Notes under the pieces: model-generated
Seen by the model: the letters and a program-made list of their open reading frames with translations, nothing else
What the model was told of the DNA's origin: nothing
Database searches by the model: none
Made by a program: the position numbers and the translations under genes
In this document: piece after piece, positions 15,743-22,736 of the stretch
How positions within the stretch are numbered: the first letter of the stretch is position 1
Layout of the letters: each line of letters opens with the position of its first letter
Assembly: GCF_900156505.1 (NCBI RefSeq)
Contig: NZ_FTPR01000003.1
Span: forward strand, 248,001-312,000
Source of the DNA: Yoonia rosea
GTDB lineage: Bacteria > Pseudomonadota > Alphaproteobacteria > Rhodobacterales > Rhodobacteraceae
DNA: 64,000 bases
Reading direction: 5' to 3'

Positions 15743-15763
15743 AAAAGGCGCCAAACGCGCCTT
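15743..15763 (-). terminator. Terminator of the bhc operon
   Basis: On the minus strand AAGGCGC-GTTTG-GCGCCTT is followed by TTC and lies across the bhcD stop codon; the last T's of the stem plus the following T give a short T-run. It separates bhcD from the convergent kinase gene. Confidence 0.6.
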
Positions 15764-16727
15764 AGAAATCGACGATTGTTGCAACGCCTTTTTCAACCGC
15801 CAAGTCAACGATTGAGGATGCAACGGCCAAATCCTGAAGGCCCACGCCGGTGCCATCGAACAGCGTGATTTCATCTGCGCTCGTACGGCCTGGGTGGGTG
15901 CCGTTGATCACAGCGCCAAGTTCATGCACATCGCTTTGTTCGATCAGACCGCTGGCGATGGCATGTTGCGCCTCACCGATGCTGATGGATTGCGCGACCT
16001 CGTCGGTAAAGACGGTGGCGCGGGCCAGAAGGCTTGCCTCGACCTCTTGTTTGCCTTTGGTGTCGGTGCCCATGCAGGCGATATGCGTGCCGGGTGCGAT
16101 GTGATCGGCCATGATTGTGGGCGCAAATGTCGAAGTGATTGAAATCACCACATCGGCTTCGGCCAGACCCTCGAGCGGCACTGCCTCAAACGGCAGACCG
16201 GCTTCATTGGCGACCCTTTCGATATTGGGCAGCATCTCGGGGTGGTAGTTCCAGCCGATGACTTTCTCAAAATCGCGCTGTTCGAGTGCCGCGCGCAGTT
16301 GGAACGTGGCCTGATGCCCCGCACCGACCATGCCCATCACTTTTGCATCCTTGCGGGCCAGATGCTTGATCGAGACAGAAGAGGCTGCCGCGGTGCGGAG
16401 CGCAGTCAGAAGGTTCCCGCCGACCATCGCCTTTACCTTGCCGGTATCAGGATCAAACAGAAAGACGGTGGACTGGTGATTGATCTCGCCGTGCTTTTCA
16501 AGGTTGTTCGGCCAATAGCCGCCCGCCTTTAGGCCAAGCGCCATGCCTGCTTTATCGAAACCGCCTTTAAAGCCGTAAAGCGCATCTTCATAGCCAATCG
16601 CTTCGCGGATCACGGGAAAGTTGTAGGCGCTGCCTTTGGACATCGAGGCAAAGACTTTTTCGACAGCCTCAAATGCATCGGCACGGGTCAGCAGCCCCGC
16701 GATTTCTTTTTCAGGTACGATAATCAT
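15762..16727 (-). CDS. bhcD: Iminosuccinate reductase (ornithine cyclodeaminase family), BhcD
   Basis: Reduces iminosuccinate to aspartate with NAD(P)H, the last step of the beta-hydroxyaspartate cycle; the aspartate then donates its amino group to glyoxylate. The 321-residue protein belongs to the ornithine cyclodeaminase/mu-crystallin family: substrate-binding GLKAGGYWP near residue 80, a Rossmann segment MGMVGAGHQA near 130, and the DTKGKQE region. The start at 16727 is preferred over an upstream ATG at 16757 because the family begins with the IIVPE strand. The assignment rests on its place as last gene after bhcA, bhcB and bhcC, matching the Paracoccus order. A hairpin lies between it and bhcC. 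Confidence 0.9.
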   Translation of the reverse strand: MIIVPEKEIAGLLTRADAFEAVEKVFASMSKGSAYNFPVIREAIGYEDALYGFKGGFDKAGMALGLKAGGYWPNNLEKHGEINHQSTVFLFDPDTGKVKAMVGGNLLTALRTAAASSVSIKHLARKDAKVMGMVGAGHQATFQLRAALEQRDFEKVIGWNYHPEMLPNIERVANEAGLPFEAVPLEGLAEADVVISITSTFAPTIMADHIAPGTHIACMGTDTKGKQEVEASLLARATVFTDEVAQSISIGEAQHAIASGLIEQSDVHELGAVINGTHPGRTSADEITLFDGTGVGLQDLAVASSIVDLAVEKGVATIVDF

Positions 16728-16751
16728 GGTCTTGGTCTTTCTTTTCCGGCC

Positions 16752-16788
16752 GCTCATCCAGCTCGTCCGAGCTGTTTTCGCGATGAGC
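16752..16788 (-). promoter_or_regulatory. Intercistronic stem-loop between bhcC and bhcD
   Basis: A perfect 7-bp inner stem (CAGCTCG-TC-CGAGCTG, 16759-16774) is enclosed by GCTCAT/ATGAGC (16752-16757, 16783-16788). It sits in the 84-nt gap before bhcD and may adjust mRNA stability or the amount of BhcD; it has no T-run on the minus strand that would make it a terminator. Confidence 0.4.
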
Positions 16789-16811
16789 GACCGTTAGGGA
16801 GGGAAGAGTGC

Positions 16812-17975
16812 TTAGTAGGCTTTGCCGCGTGCGGACACAGGCCACAGCGTTTCTACTTTGCCGTTGCGCACACCGACGTACCAGTCATGCACGTTGCAGG
16901 TCGGATCACAGTGGCCCGGCACCAGCTTGAGCTTGTCGTTCACCTTCAAAACGCCGTCAGGATCGGCAACCACACCATGTTCGTCTGAACATTTGACGTA
17001 TTGCACGTCCGTGCGGCCAAAGATCGTAGGCAAGCCACTATCCACCGACTGCGCCTTCAGGCCCGCATCCACGATAGCTTTGTCGGCTTTCGCGTGGCTC
17101 ATCACCGAGGTCAGGATGAACAGCGCGTTTTCCCATTCGCCCTGGTCAATGCGCTTGCCGTCCTTGTCGAGGATGCGGCCATAGTCCGCGTCCATGAAAG
17201 CGTAAGATCCGCATTGTAATTCGTTGAACACACCAGAGGCGCTCTCGAAGTAGTAAGAGCCTGTGCCGCCGCCGCCGACGATGTCACTCTCAATGCCTTC
17301 GGCCTTCAGCATTTCCAACGTTTCGCGCACCTGATCAATCGCGATCTGGGTTTTGCCCTGACGCTCCTCGTAGGAATCAAGGTGCTGCATTGCGCCCTGA
17401 TAGGCCTGAATGCCTGCGTATTTCAGGCCCGGTGCCGCGTCGATCGCCTTGGCCAGATCAACAACAGGCTGGCCGTATTGCACGCCACAGCGGCCCGCGC
17501 CTACGTCGATTTCAACGAGGCATTCGATCTGTGTGCCGTGCTTCATCGCTGCGGCAGAGAGGTCCGCCACGTTGTCGATGTCATCCACGCAGCAGATCGT
17601 GCGCGCACCTAGTTTCGGCATACGTGCAAGGCGGTCGATCTTTTCAGGTTGTCGCACCTGGTTGGACACCAGCACGTCCTTGATCCCGCCGCGTGCGAAC
17701 ACTTCTGCCTCTGACACCTTCTGACAGCATACGCCGACAGACCCGCCGAGGCGTTCCTGCAGCAGCGCCACATCAACGGATTTATGCATCTTGCCATGCA
17801 CGCGGTGGCGCATACCGTGCGATTTTGCAAAATCACCCATCTTTTTGATGTTGCGCTCCAACGCATCCAGATCAAGAACAAGGCAAGGCGTCTGGATATT
17901 GGCCTCGTCCATGCCGGGCAGGGCGGGGACGTCGTAGCCGACCTCTAGGTTCTTCAGGTTGCTCATATCGTTCAT
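16812..17975 (-). CDS. bhcC: beta-Hydroxyaspartate aldolase, BhcC
   Basis: Condenses glyoxylate and glycine to erythro-beta-hydroxyaspartate, the carbon-forming step of the beta-hydroxyaspartate cycle. It is a PLP enzyme of the D-threonine aldolase/DSD1 fold-type III family, 387 residues. RVHGKMHK at 58-65 matches the family RPHxKTHK, so Lys62 should bind PLP; the C-terminal GHCDPTCNVHDW carries the metal-binding His and Cys/Asp residues. Glycine-rich VGGGGTGSYY (about 240) binds the cofactor phosphate. It follows bhcB by 13 nt. D-threonine aldolase or D-serine dehydratase alone would fit the family, but the operon makes BhcC the best call. Confidence 0.93.
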   Translation of the reverse strand: MNDMSNLKNLEVGYDVPALPGMDEANIQTPCLVLDLDALERNIKKMGDFAKSHGMRHRVHGKMHKSVDVALLQERLGGSVGVCCQKVSEAEVFARGGIKDVLVSNQVRQPEKIDRLARMPKLGARTICCVDDIDNVADLSAAAMKHGTQIECLVEIDVGAGRCGVQYGQPVVDLAKAIDAAPGLKYAGIQAYQGAMQHLDSYEERQGKTQIAIDQVRETLEMLKAEGIESDIVGGGGTGSYYFESASGVFNELQCGSYAFMDADYGRILDKDGKRIDQGEWENALFILTSVMSHAKADKAIVDAGLKAQSVDSGLPTIFGRTDVQYVKCSDEHGVVADPDGVLKVNDKLKLVPGHCDPTCNVHDWYVGVRNGKVETLWPVSARGKAY

Positions 17976-17988
17976 GGGTCTTCTCCCT

Positions 17989-18960
17989 TTAACCTTGCAT
18001 CCAAGGCAGTTTATCGAGGTCGACGTTGCCGCCGGTGATGATCACACCGACACGCTTGCCGGCGAACTTGTCTTTGTTCTTCAGGATCGTCGCGAGCGGG
18101 ACAGCGCAGCTGGCCTCCATCACGATCCGCAGATGTTTCCACGTGATCTTCATCGCGTCGATGATCTCTTCCTCTGACGCGGTGTAAATATCGGTCACGT
18201 AGTTGGACACGAAATGCCATGTCCGTTCTTTCAGCGGGACAAGCAGGCCGTCGGCGATGGTTTTTGGCGCATCATCGGCGATGATATGGCCTGCCTTGAA
18301 GCTCCGATAGGCATCATCCGCCTGTTCTGGTTCTGATGCGATGATCTGCACCTCAGGCGCGAGTGTGGACAATGTCAGGCAGGTGCCCGAGATCATCCCG
18401 CCGCCACCAATGGGTGCGACCATCATTTCGAGTCCGTCCACCTGCTCCATGAATTCCTTGGAACACGTGCCCTGTCCTGCAATAACGCGTGGATCGTTGT
18501 AAGGGTGGACGAAATCGCCCCCTGTTTCGGCCTGCACACGGGCAAAGGTTTCTTCGCGCGATGTGGTCGACGGATCACATTCGGTGATCACCCCGCCATA
18601 GCGGCGCACAGTGTCTTTCTTGGCCTGCGGGGCCGTGCGCGGCATGACCACGTTGCAGGGAATGCCCCGGCGCATCGCGGCATAGCTGAGGCAGGATGCA
18701 TGGTTACCCGAAGAGTGGGTGGCGACACCGTTCTTCGCCTGCTCATCCGTCAGGCCAAAGACGGCATTTGCCGCACCGCGTACCTTGAAGGCCCCCGGTT
18801 CCTGAAAGTTCTCGCATTTGAAAAACAGTTGCGCGCCGGTCAGTTCATTGAGGTAGTCCGAGGTGCGAATAGGGGTCCGGTTGATATGCGGCTTGATGCG
18901 CTCATGCGCATCGAGCATGTCCTGATAGGTCGGAATATACATGTCTGTGTGATCTTTCAT
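17989..18960 (-). CDS. bhcB: beta-Hydroxyaspartate dehydratase, BhcB
   Basis: Eliminates water from beta-hydroxyaspartate to give iminosuccinate. A 323-residue PLP enzyme of the threonine dehydratase/serine racemase fold-type II family, without the C-terminal regulatory domain of biosynthetic threonine dehydratase. PLP lysine is Lys59 in PGAFKVRGA, the SSGNHA loop is at 83-88, and the phosphate cradle is GGGGMISG near 180. Its ATG shares a base with the bhcA stop (TAATG), so the two are translationally coupled. Similar enzymes act on threonine or serine; the cluster decides the assignment. Confidence 0.93.
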   Translation of the reverse strand: MKDHTDMYIPTYQDMLDAHERIKPHINRTPIRTSDYLNELTGAQLFFKCENFQEPGAFKVRGAANAVFGLTDEQAKNGVATHSSGNHASCLSYAAMRRGIPCNVVMPRTAPQAKKDTVRRYGGVITECDPSTTSREETFARVQAETGGDFVHPYNDPRVIAGQGTCSKEFMEQVDGLEMMVAPIGGGGMISGTCLTLSTLAPEVQIIASEPEQADDAYRSFKAGHIIADDAPKTIADGLLVPLKERTWHFVSNYVTDIYTASEEEIIDAMKITWKHLRIVMEASCAVPLATILKNKDKFAGKRVGVIITGGNVDLDKLPWMQG

Positions 18961-20150
18961 TACGCTGCATCCCGCATTTTCAGGCCTGTGGACCCGCGAT
19001 AGTATTCCTGTGCCGCCGCCACACCAGAGCCGAGTTGGATATCAAGACCAAGGTCGACCATGCACATCTCGGCCGTGGCAATGCCGGACAGCGCCATGAC
19101 ATCTGTCATGCTGCCAAGGTGGCCGATGCGGAAGACTTTGCCAGCCACTTCACCAAGCCCGACACCGAATGCGACGCCATATTTTTCGGCGGCAAGGGTG
19201 ACGATATCGGTCGCGTTGAAACCGTCAGGTGTTTTAACAGCACTCACCGTGTCGGAATAGAGGTCCGGGGTTTCAGCGCAAAGCTCCAGCCCCCAGGCAT
19301 CCACGGCGGCACGTACACCAGATGCAATCCGGTTGTGACGCGTAAAGACGTTTTCGAGGCCTTCTTTGAGCAACATTTCAGTCGCAAGAAGCAAACCGTT
19401 CATCAGGCCAACCGCAGGGGTGTAGGGGTAAGCATTCGCCGCATAGCCCTTGGTCATATCGGCGATGTCAAAGAAGGTGCGCGGTAGCTTGGCTGTCTTG
19501 CTGGCCGCCAACGCCTTTTGGCTGAAGCCAACAATTGCCAGACCCGCAGGCAGCATAAAGCCTTTCTGCGAACCCGTCACGGCAACATCAACGCCCCATT
19601 CATCAAAGCGGAAATCCATAGACCCGATCGAGCTGACGCCATCCACAAAAAGCATCGCTGGGTGACCTGCGGCATCCAGCGCTTTGCGGACGGCAGCGAT
19701 GTCTGATTTCACGCCGGTTGCGGTCTCGTTGTGTGTCGCCAGCACTACTTTGATCTTATGCGCGGTATCCGCTTTCAGGATTTCTGCGTAACGGTCCGCA
19801 GGAATACCTTGGCCCCATGGGGTCTCAACGATCTGCATATCCAGCCCATGACGCTGGCACATGTCAATCCAGCGGTGGCTGAACATCCCGTTGCGCGCCG
19901 CCAGAACCGTATCGCCGGGAGACAGGGTATTTGTGAGTGCTGTCTCCCAGCCGCCGGTACCGGTAGACGGAAAGATAAAGACTTCAGCCGTGTCGGACTT
20001 GAGGATCTTTTGTACGCCCGCACGCGCCGGGTGCAGGATTTGCCCGAAAAGCGGTGACCGGTGGTCAATCGTCGGCATGTCGCAGGCCTTGCGAATAGCC
20101 TCGGGCATATTCGTCGGGCCGGGAATAAATACGGGGTTCTGAAAGCTCAT
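18960..20150 (-). CDS. bhcA: Aspartate-glyoxylate aminotransferase, BhcA
   Basis: Transfers the amino group of aspartate to glyoxylate, giving oxaloacetate and glycine; first enzyme of the bhc operon. A 396-residue class V PLP aminotransferase related to serine-glyoxylate aminotransferases. PLP lysine is Lys196 in TGSQKGF, Asp170 in VDGVSSIG contacts the pyridine nitrogen, and STGTGGWE (62-69) is the phosphate loop. The start at 20150 has GGAGG 8 nt upstream; a longer frame from 20165 would place its start inside that region. The operon reads bhcA-bhcB-bhcC-bhcD with divergent bhcR, the order described for Paracoccus denitrificans. Confidence 0.94.
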   Translation of the reverse strand: MSFQNPVFIPGPTNMPEAIRKACDMPTIDHRSPLFGQILHPARAGVQKILKSDTAEVFIFPSTGTGGWETALTNTLSPGDTVLAARNGMFSHRWIDMCQRHGLDMQIVETPWGQGIPADRYAEILKADTAHKIKVVLATHNETATGVKSDIAAVRKALDAAGHPAMLFVDGVSSIGSMDFRFDEWGVDVAVTGSQKGFMLPAGLAIVGFSQKALAASKTAKLPRTFFDIADMTKGYAANAYPYTPAVGLMNGLLLATEMLLKEGLENVFTRHNRIASGVRAAVDAWGLELCAETPDLYSDTVSAVKTPDGFNATDIVTLAAEKYGVAFGVGLGEVAGKVFRIGHLGSMTDVMALSGIATAEMCMVDLGLDIQLGSGVAAAQEYYRGSTGLKMRDAA

Positions 20151-20212
20151 CGTCCAATCCTCCATTGGGTTGAGCGTGTTTTGCCAGAACAGACCCTGTC
20201 TGCATATTTTTT

Positions 20213-20227
20213 TGAAATTATTTTTCA
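20213..20227. promoter_or_regulatory. Putative BhcR operator, bhcA-proximal
   Basis: TGAAAT-TAT-TTTTCA, 63 nt upstream of the bhcA ATG. It differs by one base from the perfect 6-3-6 palindrome next to bhcR, which makes both likely binding sites for the same IclR-type dimer. Confidence 0.55.
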
Positions 20228-20273
20228 GAAAGTGACTACATGAGAAAAATGTTTGTTGTCAGTGCTTTGTATT

Positions 20274-20298
20274 TTTCATAATGTGAAATGTAATTTCA
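20274..20298. promoter_or_regulatory. Putative BhcR operator, bhcR-proximal, with nested palindromes
   Basis: TGAAAT-GTA-ATTTCA (20284-20298) is a perfect palindrome ending 15 nt before the bhcR ATG. It overlaps a second symmetry, TTTCA-N5-TGAAA (20274-20288), sharing the central TGAAA. The position over the bhcR start region suits autorepression. Confidence 0.6.
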
Positions 20299-20313
20299 GA
20301 TACGAGAAAAATC

Positions 20314-21141
20314 ATGGAAGAAGAGGTAAAGCGTGGCCGTGGTCGCCCGAAGGCATGGGACGACAAGGGGGCGCAGAATACGATTAAATCGCTTGATCGC
20401 GCGTTAGAGGTTCTGGTCCAGCTGGGTGAAATGCAGGGCAGCACCCTGTCCGAAATCGCTGGCGCCCTTGGGCAATCCCCCGCAACCGTTTACCGTGTTC
20501 TGACCACATTTCAGGGTCGCGGCTTTGCCGACTTTGATCCGCAAAGCCAGGTCTGGAGCATTGGCCCCGCTGCATTCCTGACCGGATCAATGTTCTTACG
20601 CCGCACGTCGCTGGTCGAACGCGCACGGCCCATCATGCGTGATCTGATGGAGGCGACGGGCGAGACTGCGAACCTTGGGATCGAACGGGATGGTCAGGTG
20701 CTCTTTTTGGGGCAGGTTGAGACGCACGCAACAATCCGCGCTTTCTTTCCGCCCGGTACCGCATCAGCGATGCATTCATCGGGCATTGGCAAAGCCTTGC
20801 TGTCACGCATGGACGACAAACGCCAACGTGCAGTGCTGGCCGCCGGCAAGCTTGAACAGTTTACACCGCATACGCTGACCGATCCCGAAGCGATGATTGC
20901 CGATCTGCACACCACCAAGGCGCGCGGCTATGCTTTTGACGGCGAAGAACGCAACATCGGCATGCGGTGTATCGCAGCCCCTGTCTATAATGTCTTTGGC
21001 GAGGCGGTGGCGGGAATTTCAGTCTCGGGTCCGACGTCACGGATCACCGATGACAGGATCGCGGCCTTGGCCGAAGATGTCATGGAAGCCGCAGCGCGCC
21101 TGACCCGCGCGATTGGCGGAAACAACCGGCCGGCAAGCTAG
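20314..21141 (+). CDS. bhcR: IclR family regulator of the bhc operon, BhcR
   Basis: A 275-residue IclR protein: basic N-terminus, winged helix-turn-helix at about residues 22-80 (LDRALEVL, LSEIAGALGQSPATVYRVL), and an effector-binding domain at about 95-265 with the HSSGIGKALLS and GEERNIGMRCIAAPVYN family segments. It is divergent from bhcA with 163 nt between start codons. In Paracoccus the equivalent protein binds the bhc promoter and responds to glyoxylate; the same is inferred here. Its stop overlaps the convergent small gene by 4 nt (CTAG). Confidence 0.92.
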   Translation: MEEEVKRGRGRPKAWDDKGAQNTIKSLDRALEVLVQLGEMQGSTLSEIAGALGQSPATVYRVLTTFQGRGFADFDPQSQVWSIGPAAFLTGSMFLRRTSLVERARPIMRDLMEATGETANLGIERDGQVLFLGQVETHATIRAFFPPGTASAMHSSGIGKALLSRMDDKRQRAVLAAGKLEQFTPHTLTDPEAMIADLHTTKARGYAFDGEERNIGMRCIAAPVYNVFGEAVAGISVSGPTSRITDDRIAALAEDVMEAAARLTRAIGGNNRPAS

Positions 21142-21416
21142 CGTTTGCTGGACCGGATGGCGCTGTCGCGATAATTCGGATCGTCGCTGAACGGGTGGTC
21201 ATGATCTGGCATCGTAGGTTCAGGTGCAGCATGGGGTTGTGACTGTGTCAGCTTTGCCCAGAGCTTGCGTGCAAGAAACTGGGCAATGACCACAAGCACC
21301 ATAAACGCGCCAAAAGCGGTCAGGATCGACCCTGCGCTGACGTCGATGCAGGCATCACCTGCGCCAAAGGCGATGGCATAAAGGATACTGACTGTTTCAG
21401 TGCAGGTGGTGAGCAT
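21138..21416 (-). CDS. Small single-helix membrane protein, unknown
   Basis: A 92-residue protein with one long hydrophobic stretch at about residues 25-48, a short extracytoplasmic Cys-containing N-terminus (Cys5, Cys23) and a hydrophilic tail rich in Pro, Asp and Arg. No family recognised. It is convergent with bhcR, their stops overlapping in CTAG, and divergent from the acyl-CoA dehydrogenase. A GGGAC-like ribosome site precedes it. Moderately supported as a real gene. Confidence 0.55.
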   Translation of the reverse strand: MLTTCTETVSILYAIAFGAGDACIDVSAGSILTAFGAFMVLVVIAQFLARKLWAKLTQSQPHAAPEPTMPDHDHPFSDDPNYRDSAIRSSKR

Positions 21417-21575
21417 AAGGTCCCCGTTGGCTGAATACGGCCAGACTAGTCCGCGTGGATCAAAACAGCAAACACTGCCGCTCTGTGCGTTTTCTTGTCA
21501 GCGCCTGCAATTCTGCATGACTTTTCCAAGGCGGCTTCTTACGGTTTGCGGTGAAGCACCAAAACGGAGCCAACC

Positions 21576-22736
21576 ATGCATTTTGGCCTGACCGATGAAC
21601 AACAAATGATCGTGGATACCGTACGGTCTTTTGTGGAACGCGAAATCTATCCCCATGAAGATGCGGTCGAACGGAGTGGGGAAGTTCCAAAAGAAATCGC
21701 TGATGAGATCAAACGCAAGACGATTGAACTGGGGTTTTATGCCTGCAACTTTCCGCAAGAGGTTGGTGGCGCAGGCTTGAGCCACGTTGAGTTTGCGCTG
21801 GTCGAGCGGGAATTGGGGCGCGGGTCGATGGCGCTGAACCACTTCTTCGGGCGCCCGCAGAATATCCTGATGGCCTGTCAGGGAGATCAGGTTGAGCGGT
21901 ATCTGCGGCCGGCGGTGCGCGGCGAACGGATGGATGCGCTGGCAATGACGGAACCTGATGCAGGATCGGACGTGCGGGGGATGAAATGTTCTGCGGTACG
22001 CGATGGCGGCGATTGGGTGCTCAACGGGTCCAAGCATTTCATCTCGGGTGCGGATCACGCGGATTTCTTTATTGTATTCGTGGCAACAGGCGTCGATGAC
22101 ACGCCGCGCGGGCCGAAGAAGCGCATCACCACATTTCTGGTTGATCGCGGGACGCCGGGTTTTGAGGTGCGGGATGGTTACCAATCGGTCAGCCACCGTG
22201 GATATAAGAACTGTATTCTGGATTTTGATAATTGCCGCCTGCCCGATGCGCAGGTTCTGGGTGAAGTTGATGGCGGTTTTGCGGTGATGAATGAGTGGCT
22301 CTACGCCACACGGATTACCGTGGCCACCATGTCGGTTGGGCGGGCGCGGCGGTGTTTTGATTATGCCCTGAATTACGCCGCAGAGCGCAAACAATTCGGC
22401 CAGCCCATCGGCAAGTTCCAGGGCGTCAGTTTCCAGATCGCCGATATGATCACCGAAATCGACGCCGCAGATATGCTAACGCTCTCTGCCGCGTGGCGTC
22501 TGGATCAAGGGCTGCCGGCAAACCGCGAAATCGCCTCGGCCAAGGTCTATGCCACCGAAATGCTGGCCCGTGTTACCGACGCGACCCTGCAAATTTACGG
22601 CGGCATGGGATTGATGAGCGATTTCCCGATTGAACGGTTCTGGCGTGACGCCCGGGTCGAGCGGATCTGGGACGGCACATCGGAGATCCAGCGCCACATT
22701 ATCAGCCGCGAACTGCTGCGCCCTCTGGGGGCCTGA
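21576..22736 (+). CDS. Acyl-CoA dehydrogenase, catalytic Glu position occupied by Asp
   Basis: A 386-residue FAD enzyme that introduces an alpha-beta double bond into an acyl-CoA, passing electrons to ETF. Family blocks are present: ALTEPDAGSD-type AMTEPDAGSD (about 125-134), KHFISGA, SVSHRGYKN, RKQFGQPIGKFQ and IYGGMGLMSDFPIERFWRDAR. In the C-terminal RIWDGTSEIQR the residue before GTSE, usually the catalytic Glu, is Asp, which may reflect another base position or substrate. Its stop overlaps the next start (TGATG). With an NDP-forming CoA ligase and a CaiD-like hydratase it forms a three-gene acyl-CoA pathway; the acid involved is unknown. Confidence 0.9.
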   Translation: MHFGLTDEQQMIVDTVRSFVEREIYPHEDAVERSGEVPKEIADEIKRKTIELGFYACNFPQEVGGAGLSHVEFALVERELGRGSMALNHFFGRPQNILMACQGDQVERYLRPAVRGERMDALAMTEPDAGSDVRGMKCSAVRDGGDWVLNGSKHFISGADHADFFIVFVATGVDDTPRGPKKRITTFLVDRGTPGFEVRDGYQSVSHRGYKNCILDFDNCRLPDAQVLGEVDGGFAVMNEWLYATRITVATMSVGRARRCFDYALNYAAERKQFGQPIGKFQGVSFQIADMITEIDAADMLTLSAAWRLDQGLPANREIASAKVYATEMLARVTDATLQIYGGMGLMSDFPIERFWRDARVERIWDGTSEIQRHIISRELLRPLGA

